Assembly (NCBI RefSeq): GCF_022751215.1
Contig: NZ_JAICDG010000001.1
Span: forward strand, 1,736,001 to 1,800,000
Length of the DNA stretch: 64,000 nt
DNA from: Actinomadura terrae
GTDB lineage: Bacteria; Actinomycetota; Actinomycetes; Streptosporangiales; Streptosporangiaceae
Direction: 5' to 3'
Part shown: positions 1 to 8,424 of the stretch, in pieces
How positions within the stretch are numbered: position 1 is the stretch's first letter
How the letters are laid out: every line of letters starts with the position of its first letter
Program-made: the position numbers and the translations under genes
Notes under the pieces: generated by a model
What the model saw: the letters and a program-made list of their open reading frames with translations, nothing else
The model's database searches: none
What the model was told of the DNA's origin: nothing

Positions 1-74
1 TCCTCGACCGATAGGTCCCGGCGGGCACTGGTGGGCAGGGCGGTCCGGTGGGCGGGGCGGTCTATCGTGGGGAC

Positions 75-515
75 GTGACCCGAGTGCCCGTCCAGCCGCC
101 GCACCCGCCCGGACGGGTGTCGCTGGGGGCCCTGCGTCCCCAGCTGCTCGTGGCGGGCGCGGTCGCCGCCGGGGCGGTCGTCGTCGCGTTCCGCGACCCG
201 AACCAGCCGGGGCACTACCCGGGCTGCCCGTTCCTGGCGATGACCGGCTACTACTGCCCGGGGTGCGGCGCGACCCGGCTCGTCCACGCGCTCACCCACG
301 GGGACGTGGGCACGGCGTTCGGCTTCAACCCGCTGCTGTTCGTGCTGCTGCCGGTGTTCGCCTACATGTACGCCAGGTGGACGTACCTGGCGTCGCGGGG
401 GCTGCCGATGCGGTCCGTCCTGTTCAAGCCGGTGATCGCGTACGGGTTCGTCGGCGTGCTCGCGGTGTACTGGATCGTCCGGAACCTCCCCTTCGGTCAT
501 GCCCTTGCCCCCTGA
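75..515 (+). CDS. DUF2752 family membrane protein
   Basis: Small integral membrane protein of about 146 residues. The family signature is visible as [11 protein letters not shown] followed by HALTHGD and FNPL, flanked by two or three hydrophobic segments. DUF2752 proteins have no established function. The GTG start is preferred over the upstream GTG at 48 because a TATCGT -10 box (63-68) lies six bases ahead of it, the leaderless spacing seen at many genes here. It lies just upstream of trpC, an arrangement common in actinomycetes, but no role in tryptophan synthesis is known. Confidence 0.8.
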   Translation: MTRVPVQPPHPPGRVSLGALRPQLLVAGAVAAGAVVVAFRDPNQPGHYPGCPFLAMTGYYCPGCGATRLVHALTHGDVGTAFGFNPLLFVLLPVFAYMYARWTYLASRGLPMRSVLFKPVIAYGFVGVLAVYWIVRNLPFGHALAP

Positions 516-607
516 GGGCTCGGGCGGGGGCTCCCGGGTGCCGGGAGCGTCCGGAGGGGCGGCTACGATCGGTGCACGGAACGACCGGAAATAGGGGGCC
601 TATCACC

Positions 608-1411
608 TTGAGCGTGCTGGACGAGATCATCGAGGGCGTCCGGGCCGATCTCGCTGACAGGCAGCGTGAGGTTCCGCTCGACGCACTCAAGGAGAAGGCC
701 GCGCAGGCCCCGTCCCCGCGCGACGCGCTCGCCGCGCTGCGCGGGCAGGGCGTGTCCGTCATCGCCGAGGTCAAGCGCAGCAGCCCGTCCAAGGGCGCGC
801 TCGCCGCGATCGCCGACCCGGCCGCGTTGGCCCGCGACTACGAGGCCGGCGGCGCCCGGGTGATCAGCGTGCTCACCGAGCGGCGCCGCTTCGGCGGCAG
901 CCTCCAGGACCTCGCCGCGGTGCGCGCCAACGTCGACGTCGCCGTCCTGCGCAAGGACTTCATCGTCAGCTCCTACCAGCTCTGGGAGGCGCGGGCCCAC
1001 GGCGCCGACATGGCGCTGCTGATCGTCGCCGCGCTCGACCAGGACGCGCTGGTATCGCTGGTGGAGCGGGCCGAGTCGATCGGGTTGCTGCCGCTCGTCG
1101 AGGCGCACACCGAGGAGGAGGCCGCCCGGGCGGTCGAGGCGGGCGCCAAGGTCATCGGCGTGAACGCCCGCGACCTGCGCACCCTCCAGGTCGACCGGGG
1201 CGTGTTCGCCCGCGTCGCGCCGCTGATCCCCAAGGACGTCGTCAAGGTCGCCGAGTCGGGCGTGCGGGGCCCGCACGACCTGCTCGCCTACGCCTCCAGC
1301 GGCGCCGACGCGGTGCTGGTGGGCGAGAGCCTGGTGATCGGCAAGGACCCGCGCGCCGCGGTCGCCGACCTGGTCGCCGCCGGCGCCCACCCAGCGCTCC
1401 GCCAGGGCTAG
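608..1411 (+). CDS. trpC: Indole-3-glycerol-phosphate synthase
   Basis: Catalyses ring closure of carboxyphenylamino-deoxyribulose phosphate to indole-3-glycerol phosphate in cytosolic tryptophan synthesis. The 267-residue protein has the expected length and beta/alpha-barrel motifs: [13 protein letters not shown] near residue 55, [20 protein letters not shown], and VAESGV near the C terminus. The start is placed at TTG 608, giving the common N terminus [17 protein letters not shown] 614 is an alternative; the longer upstream frame only reads through the preceding gene. A TACGAT box near 562 could be its promoter. A 437-bp gap containing a structured repeat separates it from trpB, so read-through is uncertain. 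Confidence 0.95.
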   Translation: MSVLDEIIEGVRADLADRQREVPLDALKEKAAQAPSPRDALAALRGQGVSVIAEVKRSSPSKGALAAIADPAALARDYEAGGARVISVLTERRRFGGSLQDLAAVRANVDVAVLRKDFIVSSYQLWEARAHGADMALLIVAALDQDALVSLVERAESIGLLPLVEAHTEEEAARAVEAGAKVIGVNARDLRTLQVDRGVFARVAPLIPKDVVKVAESGVRGPHDLLAYASSGADAVLVGESLVIGKDPRAAVADLVAAGAHPALRQG

Positions 1412-1465
1412 CAGCTGTGTTTATTGAAGTCCCAACCCACGGCCGCTCGCCTGGCGGCTGTGTTC

Positions 1466-1612
1466 ATTGCAATCTCGGCCCACCGCCCTCGCCTGGCGGC
1501 TCGGGCAGTGACCGATCTTGTGCGGGCGCGGATCGCTTCGCGATTTTCGCGGTGGGGGCTTGCCTCCGGCGTCGCCCCCACCGCTCAGTCAACGCGCCCG
1601 CGTGACGGCTGG
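1466..1612. repeat. Structured intergenic repeat, copy 1
   Basis: About 147 bp in the trpC-trpB gap, clearly homologous to 34434-34582 downstream of polA. Shared blocks are ATTGCAATC, TCGCCTGGCGGCTCG, CGCGGATCGCTTCGCGAT, a GCGGTGGGGGC...GCCCCCACCGC stem and CGTGACGGCT. Just upstream (about 1417-1462) is a partial tandem copy of the left end, with a second TCGCCTGGCGGCTG. Several frames stay open through it in both copies, but this reflects base composition; I treat it as non-coding. It may act as a terminator or a mobile repeat. Confidence 0.75.
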
Positions 1613-1738
1613 GGCCACTTGAACACGCATGCCCTGACCCGCTGCGCGGCGGTCTGGTGATCACGCGATGCCGTGTCGGGGCCTGCTGAGCACGGTCGTT
1701 GGGCGAGGGCCGTGGGTCGGCGCCTGCCAACACAACGG

Positions 1739-1744
1739 TAGGGT
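1739..1744 (+). promoter_or_regulatory. Candidate -10 box upstream of trpB
   Basis: TAGGGT, the same hexamer found ahead of the VKOR, acetyltransferase and coaE genes in this window. Transcription would start near 1752, about 100 bases before trpB. No convincing -35 element is visible 17 bases upstream. Confidence 0.5.
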
Positions 1745-1751
1745 GACGGGC

Positions 1752-1802
1752 ATGCTGGCAGAGCCGCTGCGGGAGCGATGGCGGGCCGTCCCGATCCACT
1801 GA
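1752..1802 (+). other. Possible leaderless 16-codon leader ORF
   Basis: ATG lies seven bases after TAGGGT, exactly the leaderless spacing used by other genes here. It encodes [16 protein letters not shown] and stops 46 bases before trpB. One Trp codon (codon 10) makes a translational sensor conceivable, but there is no Trp run and no clear attenuator hairpin. Chance occurrence is a serious alternative. Confidence 0.3.
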
Positions 1803-1848
1803 TCAGACGGCCCCGTATCTCGACTTCCCGACAGGACGCGTTTCCCTC

Positions 1849-3063
1849 ATGACCATCGACACCGCCGTCCCCGACGCGAGCGGCCACTTCGGCCCCTTCG
1901 GCGGACGGTTCGCCCCCGAGGCGCTGATGGCGGCGCTGGACGAGCTCACCCGCGAGTTCGAGACCGCCAAGAACGACCCCGCGTTCACCGCCGAGCTGGA
2001 CGACCTGCTCGCGAACTACGCGGGCCGCCCGAGCCTGCTGACCGAGGCCAAGCGCTTCTCCGAGCACGCGGGCGCCCGCGTGCTGCTCAAGCGCGAGGAC
2101 CTCAACCACACCGGCTCGCACAAGATCAACAATGTGCTGGGCCAGGCGCTGCTCACCCGGCGGATGGGCAAGACCCGTGTGATCGCCGAGACGGGCGCGG
2201 GCCAGCACGGCGTCGCGACCGCCACGGCGGCGGCGCTGCTCGGCCTGGAGTGCACCGTCTACATGGGCGAGGTCGACACCGAGCGGCAGGCCCTCAACGT
2301 CGCCCGCATGCGGATGCTGGGCGCCGAGGTCGTCCCCGTCCGCACGGGCAGCAGGACGCTCAAGGACGCCTGCAACGAGGCGTTCCGCGACTGGGTCGCC
2401 AGCGTCGAGCACACCCACTACTGCATCGGCTCGGTGATGGGCCCGCACCCGTTCCCGATGATGGTCCGCGACTTCCAGCGGATCATCGGGGTCGAGGCGC
2501 GGCGGCAGTGCCTGGAGCTGACCGGCGCCCTGCCCGACGCGGTCGTCGCGTGCGTGGGCGGCGGGTCCAACGCGATCGGCACGTTCCACGCCTTCGTCCC
2601 GGACGCGTCCGTCCGGCTGTACGGGTTCGAGGCGGGCGGCGACGGCGTCGCCACCGGCAAGCACGCCGCGACGCTGGTCGGCGGCTCGCTCGGCGTCATC
2701 CACGGCATGCGCACCTACCTGCTCCAGGACGACGACGGCCAGACCATGGAGACCCACTCGATCTCCGCCGGCCTCGACTACCCCGGCGTCGGCCCCGAGC
2801 ACTCGTGGCTGCACGACTCCGGCCGCGCCGAGTACCGGGAGATCACCGACGCCGAGGCGATGGAGGCGTTCGCGCTGCTGTGCCGGACGGAGGGGATCAT
2901 CCCCGCCATCGAGTCCGCGCACGCGCTCGCCGGAGCGCTCAAGGTCGGCAAGGAGCTGGGCCCGGAGGCGACCGTCGTGGTGTGCCTGTCCGGACGCGGC
3001 GACAAGGACATGCACACGGCCGCCTCCTTCTTCGGCCTGATGCCGGAAGGGGACGTCGAATGA
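1849..3063 (+). CDS. trpB: Tryptophan synthase beta subunit
   Basis: Condenses indole with L-serine to make tryptophan using pyridoxal phosphate, in complex with TrpA. The 404-residue protein has the normal length. The PLP lysine lies in [13 protein letters not shown] near residue 90. Other visible motifs are AETGAGQHG, the phosphate-binding [10 protein letters not shown] and [12 protein letters not shown]. The N terminus contains the family [13 protein letters not shown] block. The stop overlaps the trpA start (ATGA), implying translational coupling and one transcript. Confidence 0.98.
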   Translation: MTIDTAVPDASGHFGPFGGRFAPEALMAALDELTREFETAKNDPAFTAELDDLLANYAGRPSLLTEAKRFSEHAGARVLLKREDLNHTGSHKINNVLGQALLTRRMGKTRVIAETGAGQHGVATATAAALLGLECTVYMGEVDTERQALNVARMRMLGAEVVPVRTGSRTLKDACNEAFRDWVASVEHTHYCIGSVMGPHPFPMMVRDFQRIIGVEARRQCLELTGALPDAVVACVGGGSNAIGTFHAFVPDASVRLYGFEAGGDGVATGKHAATLVGGSLGVIHGMRTYLLQDDDGQTMETHSISAGLDYPGVGPEHSWLHDSGRAEYREITDAEAMEAFALLCRTEGIIPAIESAHALAGALKVGKELGPEATVVVCLSGRGDKDMHTAASFFGLMPEGDVE

Positions 3064-3872
3064 GCGTCCGGGACGCCTACGACAAGGCCCGCGAGGAGGG
3101 CCGCGCCGCGCTGGTCGGCTACCTGCCCGCCGGGTTCCCCTCGTTCGAGGGCGCGGTCGAGGCCGCCACGGCGATGGTGGACGCCGGCTGCGACGTCATC
3201 GAGATCGGCCTGCCCTACACCGACCCGATGATGGACGGCCCCACCATCCAGGACGCGGTGCACCAGGCCCTCGTCGGCGGCGTCCGCGTGGCCGACGTGT
3301 TCCGCACGGTCGAGGCCGTCGCCGCGACCGGCGTCCCGACCCTCGTCATGACGTACTGGAACCCCGTCGACCACTACGGCGTCGACGCGTTCGCCCGCGA
3401 CCTGGCCTCGGCCGGCGGCAGCGGACTGATCACGCCCGACCTGACGCCCGAGGAGGGCGGCGCCTGGCTCGCGGCGTCCGACGAGCACGGCCTCGACCGG
3501 GTCTTCCTCGTCGCGCTCAGTTCCACCGACGAGCGGATCGAGACGGTCACCGCGGCGTCCCGGGGGTTCGTGTACGCGGCGTCGCTGATGGGCGTCACCG
3601 GTGCCCGCACCGCCGTCGACACCGGCGCGCCCCGGCTCGTCGAGCGCACCCGCGAGATCATCGAGCGGTCCGGTGCGCGGCTGCCGATCGGGCTCGGGCT
3701 CGGCGTCGGCAACGGCGCCCAGGCCGCCGAGGTCGCCGGGTTCGCCGACGGCGTGATCGTCGGCTCGGCGTTCATCCGGCGGCTGCTGGACGCCCCCGAC
3801 CTCGCCTCCGGGATCGCCGGGGTCCGGGCGCTCACCACGGAACTGGCCGCGGGGGTCCGCAAGGGCCGCTGA
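3060..3872 (+). CDS. trpA: Tryptophan synthase alpha subunit
   Basis: Cleaves indole-3-glycerol phosphate to indole and glyceraldehyde-3-phosphate and channels indole to TrpB. The protein is 270 residues. The catalytic acid lies in [19 protein letters not shown] near residue 48; [11 protein letters not shown] and GLGLGVGN are also present. The start is the ATG overlapping the trpB stop by four bases. The gene is last in the operon and is followed by a perfect hairpin at 3930-3974. Confidence 0.97.
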   Translation: MSVRDAYDKAREEGRAALVGYLPAGFPSFEGAVEAATAMVDAGCDVIEIGLPYTDPMMDGPTIQDAVHQALVGGVRVADVFRTVEAVAATGVPTLVMTYWNPVDHYGVDAFARDLASAGGSGLITPDLTPEEGGAWLAASDEHGLDRVFLVALSSTDERIETVTAASRGFVYAASLMGVTGARTAVDTGAPRLVERTREIIERSGARLPIGLGLGVGNGAQAAEVAGFADGVIVGSAFIRRLLDAPDLASGIAGVRALTTELAAGVRKGR

Positions 3873-3929
3873 GGCGCCCCGCGGAGCCCGGGCCCCCGCG
3901 ACATTCGGGGACCGCCGTGCGGATGTGGC

Positions 3930-3974
3930 AAACGTCCACGGAAATACGGAGCCTTTTCGTTTCCGTGGACGTTT
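3930..3974 (+). terminator. Perfect 15-bp inverted repeat after trpA
   Basis: Arms 3930-3944 (AAACGTCCACGGAAA) and 3960-3974 are exact reverse complements separated by 15 bases. It lies about 58 bases after the trpA stop. It is likely the trp operon terminator, although the arms are less GC-rich than usual here and no long T-run follows, so an operator for the downstream VKOR promoter is possible. Confidence 0.6.
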
Positions 3975-4088
3975 TCCTCCATTCTGGGAACTCGACGCCT
4001 CCGGCGCACGGTTCATGCTTGTGGCGGCCCCGCTCTCCCGTAGGGTGTGTGTTCGCCGGAGCAGCGAGGCGGTCCTGGAAGGATCACG

Positions 4089-4580
4089 ATGACGCGAGAG
4101 ATGACGGCCCGGGAACGGGCCGGTGCGGCGAGCGAGCCGCCCCGGCCGCTGTGGTTCCAGGGCACGGCCTGGGCGCTCACCCTGGCCGGGCTGGGGATCT
4201 CGGTGTACCTGACGATCTCGCACTACCACGAGGGCGCGCTGGCCTGCTCGGCCTCGGGCACCGTGGACTGCCACGCCGTCACCACCAGCAAGTACTCCAA
4301 GCTGATCGGCATCCCCATGCCGCTGCTCGGGCTGGCCTCCTTCGTCGGGTTCGCCGCGCTGATCACCCCCTGGGCGCTGCGCTCGACGTGGCCGCCGCTC
4401 CGCTGGGGACGGCTCCTGGCCGTCTGCACGGGCGTGCTGATGGTCGTCTACCTGGTCACAGTGGAACTGGCGGTCCTGCACAAGATCTGCCTGTGGTGCA
4501 CCGGCGTGCACGCGATCACCGTCCTGCTGTTCCTGCTCGTCCTGTTCGACGAATTCCGGCGGATCGGTCAGGTCGACTAG
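4089..4580 (+). CDS. Vitamin K epoxide reductase family membrane protein
   Basis: Integral membrane quinone-coupled thiol oxidase of the VKOR family, expected to reoxidise DsbA-like partners outside the membrane. The 163-residue protein has about four hydrophobic segments. Family cysteines are visible: the pair in CSASGTVDC near residues 55-63 and the CLWC redox motif near residues 136-139. The ATG at 4089 follows GGAAGGA (4079-4085) at good spacing, better than upstream GTG 4047, which sits directly on a TAGGGT -10 box (4041-4046). A DsbA-like gene follows 58 bases downstream, a common actinobacterial pairing. Confidence 0.93.
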   Translation: MTREMTARERAGAASEPPRPLWFQGTAWALTLAGLGISVYLTISHYHEGALACSASGTVDCHAVTTSKYSKLIGIPMPLLGLASFVGFAALITPWALRSTWPPLRWGRLLAVCTGVLMVVYLVTVELAVLHKICLWCTGVHAITVLLFLLVLFDEFRRIGQVD

Positions 4581-4638
4581 TCTCGCCGGGACCCGCGCCG
4601 CGCGGCAGTCGCGGCCCCCATCCCTAGGAGAACTACCC

Positions 4639-5415
4639 ATGAGCAAGGCCGCACGAGAGCGGTCCGCGCGCGAGAAGCTGGCCGCCGAGCGCAAGCGGCA
4701 GGCGGCGCGGCAGAAGCAGCGGCGGCTGCTCGCGATCGTCGTCGGGGCCGTGGTCGCGGTGGCCGTGGTCGTCGTGGCGGTGGTCGTCATCATGGACCAG
4801 CGCGACAAGAACGGCACCGCGAAGGTCCACGAGGGCGCGCTCGCCCCGCTCAGCCGCGACGCCGACGGCTCGATCGTGATGGCCAAGGCGGGCGTGACCA
4901 AGCCGGTCCTGGAGATCTTCGAGGACTTCCAGTGCCCGATCTGCAAGCAGTTCGAGGAGAAGAGCGGCGAGACCGTCCAGCAGCTCGCGGCCGAGGGCAA
5001 GGTCAAGGTCGTCTACCGGCCCTTCCACCTGTTCGGCCAGATGAAGGACCCGGTCAAGATCAACTCGCTGCGGTCGGCCGAGGCGGCGCTGTGCGTACCC
5101 GCCGACAAGTGGGTCTCCTACCACGACGCGCTGTTCAAGTTCCAGCCCAACGAGGGCTCCAAGGGCTTCGCGCCGGACGACCTCGTCAAGTGGGGCAAGG
5201 ACGTCGGCGTCACCGACCCGAACTTCGAGAAGTGCGTCCGGGACGAGCAGAAGAAGGCGCAGGTCGACCAGATGACCAAGTACGCCCTGGAGACCCGCAA
5301 GGTCGAGGGCACCCCGACGGTCTTCCTGGACGGCAAGCAGCTCGACCTCCAGAGCCAGCTCATGAACACCGACGAGCTGAAGGCGGCCATCGCGCAGGCG
5401 GGCGGCGGCAAGTGA
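4639..5415 (+). CDS. DsbA-like membrane-anchored thioredoxin-fold protein
   Basis: Predicted thiol-disulfide oxidoreductase acting outside the membrane, probably reoxidised by the upstream VKOR protein. It has a positively charged 30-residue N terminus, one transmembrane segment at about residues 31-53, then a DsbA/Thioredoxin_4 domain. FEDFQCPICKQFEE near residue 97 carries the CPIC active site, and GTPTVF near residue 230 holds the cis-proline. A good Shine-Dalgarno (AGGAGA) precedes the ATG. A 17-bp hairpin follows the gene. Confidence 0.92.
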   Translation: MSKAARERSAREKLAAERKRQAARQKQRRLLAIVVGAVVAVAVVVVAVVVIMDQRDKNGTAKVHEGALAPLSRDADGSIVMAKAGVTKPVLEIFEDFQCPICKQFEEKSGETVQQLAAEGKVKVVYRPFHLFGQMKDPVKINSLRSAEAALCVPADKWVSYHDALFKFQPNEGSKGFAPDDLVKWGKDVGVTDPNFEKCVRDEQKKAQVDQMTKYALETRKVEGTPTVFLDGKQLDLQSQLMNTDELKAAIAQAGGGK

Positions 5416-5464
5416 CCGCCACCGGCTGACCCCGGCCCCGGCAGGCCCTCGCGTTCGGCGGCAG

Positions 5465-5502
5465 GCGCGCCGCGTCGTTCCATCGGGAACGGCGCGGCGC
5501 GC
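5465..5502 (+). terminator. Hairpin after first DsbA-like gene
   Basis: Arms 5465-5481 and 5486-5502 form 17 pairs with one G-U and a four-base loop. It separates the VKOR/DsbA unit from the second DsbA-like gene, which has its own TACGCT -10 candidate at 5526-5531. Confidence 0.7.
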
Positions 5503-5567
5503 GCGTTCGTCCGGCCCCGCGCTCGTACGCTGCTCAGCAAGCATCTGACGGGCCGATCGGGGGATCG

Positions 5568-6377
5568 ATGAGCATGGCCGAACAGGAGGAGTCCGCGCGC
5601 CACCGGCACGTGGACGAGCGGGCGAACGCCTATGCGGCGGGACGGCGGCGCCGGGCGCTGGTGGTCGTCCTCGGGGCGCTGGCCGTCACGGCGACGGCGG
5701 TGGCCCTCGTCGTGGTGGTGGTCGCGCGGGACGACGCCGGCGGGCGGGTCGGGGAGTACAACGGGGCGCTGGCGCCGGCCGTCCGGCAGCCGGACGGGTC
5801 GATCGCGATGGCGCGGCCCGGCGTGACCGGGCCCGTCCTGGAGCTGTACGAGGACTTCCAGTGCCCCGCGTGCCTGGCGCTGGAGGAGCGCCAGGGCGGG
5901 ACGCTCAAGGAGCTCGCGGCGCAGGGCCGGGCCAAGGTCGTCTACCGGCCGTTCCAGCTCTTCCAGCAGGACCCGCTCATGTCCAACTCGCGGCGCGCCG
6001 CGAACGCCGCGCTGTGCGCGCCCGCCGACCGGTGGGTGAGGTTCCACGACGCGCTCTACGCGAACCAGCCCGCCGAGGGCGAGATCGGGTTCACCAACCC
6101 CGAGCTGATCAAGCTGGGGGCGCAGGTCGGCGTGACCGGGCCCGAGTTCGCCGACTGCGTGACCGGGCAGCGGATGATGGAGGCGGTCGACCGGTCCTCG
6201 GCCCAGGCGGGCAGGGCAGGCGTCAACTCCACCCCGTACCTCGCGCTGGACGGCAGGAAGGCCGGCGACGACCTGCTCGGGTCGCCGGACGCGCTGCGCG
6301 AGGCCGTCGCCGCGGCCCGCCCGGACGCCCCGGCCCCGCATGGCGGGAATGCCCCGGGAAACGCCGCGACGCGGTAA
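5568..6377 (+). CDS. Second DsbA-like thioredoxin-fold protein
   Basis: Paralogue of the preceding oxidoreductase with the same layout: charged N terminus, one transmembrane segment near residues 28-48, and a DsbA-like domain with YEDFQCPACLALEER. The active site is CPAC rather than CPIC, suggesting a different redox potential or partner. NSTPYLALDG carries the cis-proline. The start is the ATG after GGGGG; ATG 5574 is an in-frame alternative. The 3' end overlaps a candidate lgt promoter. Confidence 0.9.
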   Translation: MSMAEQEESARHRHVDERANAYAAGRRRRALVVVLGALAVTATAVALVVVVVARDDAGGRVGEYNGALAPAVRQPDGSIAMARPGVTGPVLELYEDFQCPACLALEERQGGTLKELAAQGRAKVVYRPFQLFQQDPLMSNSRRAANAALCAPADRWVRFHDALYANQPAEGEIGFTNPELIKLGAQVGVTGPEFADCVTGQRMMEAVDRSSAQAGRAGVNSTPYLALDGRKAGDDLLGSPDALREAVAAARPDAPAPHGGNAPGNAATR

Positions 6378-6388
6378 CGTTCACGCCC

Positions 6389-7597
6389 ATGCAGCCGCTC
6401 GCCTCCATCCCGAGCCCGTCCCAGGGTGTCTGGCACCTCGGGCCCGTCCCGATCCGCGCCTACGCGATCATGATCATCATCGGCATCATCGTGGCGGTCT
6501 GGCTCGGCGAGCGGCGCTGGGCCGCCAAGGGCGGCGCCCCCGGCGTGATCGTGGACGTGGCGGTGTGGGCCGTCCCGTTCGGCCTGGTCGGCGGGCGGCT
6601 CTACCACGTGATCACCGACTACCAGCGCTACTTCGGGGAGAACGGCGAGCCCGCCCACGCGCTGGAGATCTGGAAGGGCGGCCTCGGCATCTGGGGCGCC
6701 GTCGTCCTCGGCGCGCTCGGCGCGGTCATCGGCTGCCGCCGCCGGGGTATCTCGGTGCTGGCGCTCGGCGACGCGGTCGCCCCCGGGATCGCGCTCGGGC
6801 AGGCGATCGGACGCTGGGGCAACTACTGGAACCAGGAGCTGTACGGGCGGCCGCTCGACACCTTCTGGGCCCTCAAGATCGACCGGGAGCAGCGGCCCCG
6901 GCTGTCGGACGGCGGCCTCGCCCCGCTCGACCCGAAGTACGTCGACCAGGCGACCTACCACCCGACGTTCCTGTACGAGTTCCTGTGGTGCGTCGGCGTC
7001 GCGGTCCTCGTGATCTGGGCCGACCGGAAGTTCAAGCTCACGCACGGGCGCGCGTTCTTCCTCTATGTCGCGGCCTACACCGTCGGCCGGTTCTGGATCG
7101 AGGCACTGCGCATCGACGACGCGCACCACTTCCTCGGCATGCGGCTGAACGACTGGACCTCGATCGTCGTCTTCGCCGGCGCCGTCGCCTACCTCTACCT
7201 GGCGCGCGGCCGCACCGGCGCGGAGGCCGTCGGCCAGGAGCCCGCGGACGTCCCGTCCGGCACCGGTCCGGAGGCCGGGGGAGAGCCTGAGCCGGAACCC
7301 GAGGCGAAGGAGGAGCGGCCCGCCGAGGAACCGGAGGAGCCCGAGGCGGCGGAGCCGACGGAGGCGGCCGAGGCGGAGGGGCCGGAGGAGCCCGCGGACG
7401 AGCCGTCCAAGGAGGAGACCGAGGCGGAAGCCGAGGCCGAGGACGAGGGCCAGGACGAACCCGAGGCCGAGAAGGACGCCGCCGAGCAGGACCCCGCCGA
7501 TGACGCGGACGGCAAAGCCGGGGACAATGGCGGCGACGGCGCCGCCGCGGCAGGGGACGACGCGGCGAAGGGAGAGCCCGTCAAAGACGGGAAGTAG
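6389..7597 (+). CDS. lgt: Prolipoprotein diacylglyceryl transferase with acidic tail
   Basis: Transfers diacylglycerol from phosphatidylglycerol to the lipobox cysteine of prelipoproteins in the cytoplasmic membrane. The signature GRWGNYWNQELYGRP is near residue 140, within a multi-pass core of about 275 residues. A further 125 residues form a low-complexity tail rich in Glu, Ala, Pro and Asp, presumed cytoplasmic; such tails occur in actinobacterial Lgt but are not needed for catalysis. ATG 6389 lies eight bases after TAACGT (6375-6380), suggesting a leaderless start from a promoter in the end of the previous gene. Confidence 0.95.
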   Translation: MQPLASIPSPSQGVWHLGPVPIRAYAIMIIIGIIVAVWLGERRWAAKGGAPGVIVDVAVWAVPFGLVGGRLYHVITDYQRYFGENGEPAHALEIWKGGLGIWGAVVLGALGAVIGCRRRGISVLALGDAVAPGIALGQAIGRWGNYWNQELYGRPLDTFWALKIDREQRPRLSDGGLAPLDPKYVDQATYHPTFLYEFLWCVGVAVLVIWADRKFKLTHGRAFFLYVAAYTVGRFWIEALRIDDAHHFLGMRLNDWTSIVVFAGAVAYLYLARGRTGAEAVGQEPADVPSGTGPEAGGEPEPEPEAKEERPAEEPEEPEAAEPTEAAEAEGPEEPADEPSKEETEAEAEAEDEGQDEPEAEKDAAEQDPADDADGKAGDNGGDGAAAAGDDAAKGEPVKDGK

Positions 7598-7620
7598 ACG
7601 CGAGGGGGGCCGCGGGCGAG

Positions 7621-8343
7621 GTGACCAGTGAGCGGACCGGCAGGCCCACCCCGGAGATCCACCACCAGCACCGCGACGTCAACGGCGGCTGGCTGCGCCC
7701 GGCGGTGTTCGGCGCGATGGACGGGCTGGTGTCGAACTTCGCGCTGATCGCGGGCATGGCGGGCGGGCAGGGCAGCCAGAAGGTCGTGCTGCTGGCGGGG
7801 CTGGCCGGGCTCGCGGCGGGCGCGTTCTCGATGGCGGCGGGGGAGTACATCTCCGTCGCGTCCCAGAGCGAGCTCGCGCAGGCCGAGATCGAGGTCGAGC
7901 GGCTGGAGCTGGCCCGGCACCCGGCGGCCGAGGAGCGCGAGCTGGCGGAGGTCTTCGAGGGGCGCGGCGTCGACCCCGCGACGGCCGCCGAGGTCGCGCG
8001 GCAGCTGATGCGCGACCCGGACGAGGCGCTGGAGGTCCACACGAGGGAGGAGCTCGGGGTGTCCCCGGGCGACCTGCCCTCGCCGGTGCTGGCGGCCGGT
8101 TCGTCGTTCCTGTCGTTCGCGGTGGGCGCGCTGCTGCCGGTGCTGCCCTACCTGCTGGGCGCCTCGTCGCTGTGGCCCGCCGCCGTGATCGCGGCGCTCG
8201 GGCTGTTCGGCGCGGGGGCGCTGGTGTCGCGGGTGACGTCCCGCGCCTGGTGGTACGGGGGGCTGCGGCAGCTCGCGTTCGGCGCCGCCGCGGCCGCGAT
8301 CACCTACGGGGTCGGCGCGCTGATCGGCGCCAACGGCCTCTAG
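7621..8343 (+). CDS. VIT1/CCC1-family transporter
   Basis: Predicted membrane transporter of the VIT family, whose characterised members move Fe2+ or Mn2+. The 240-residue protein has FGAMDGLVSNFALIAG in the first transmembrane segment, GAFSMAAGEYISVASQSE in the second, a cytoplasmic charged segment (about residues 85-150), then three C-terminal transmembrane segments. These two blocks are hallmarks of the family. The metal specificity cannot be read from sequence. The GTG start follows a G-rich stretch that could serve as ribosome-binding site. Confidence 0.88.
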   Translation: MTSERTGRPTPEIHHQHRDVNGGWLRPAVFGAMDGLVSNFALIAGMAGGQGSQKVVLLAGLAGLAAGAFSMAAGEYISVASQSELAQAEIEVERLELARHPAAEERELAEVFEGRGVDPATAAEVARQLMRDPDEALEVHTREELGVSPGDLPSPVLAAGSSFLSFAVGALLPVLPYLLGASSLWPAAVIAALGLFGAGALVSRVTSRAWWYGGLRQLAFGAAAAAITYGVGALIGANGL

Positions 8344-8424
8344 CCCGCGGGACCGCGCCAAGGAACCCGGAGGAAACGCCCTTTTGGCCACGCGGAGGCG
8401 GTCCGGACCGCTAAGCTCCGGGGC

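Noticed and set aside
1417..1660. Short plus-strand ORFs between trpC and trpB, considered as a trpM-like gene.
   Set aside because: They lie inside the repeat that recurs after polA, and similar peptides appear there in another frame. No known TrpM-like sequence was recognised.
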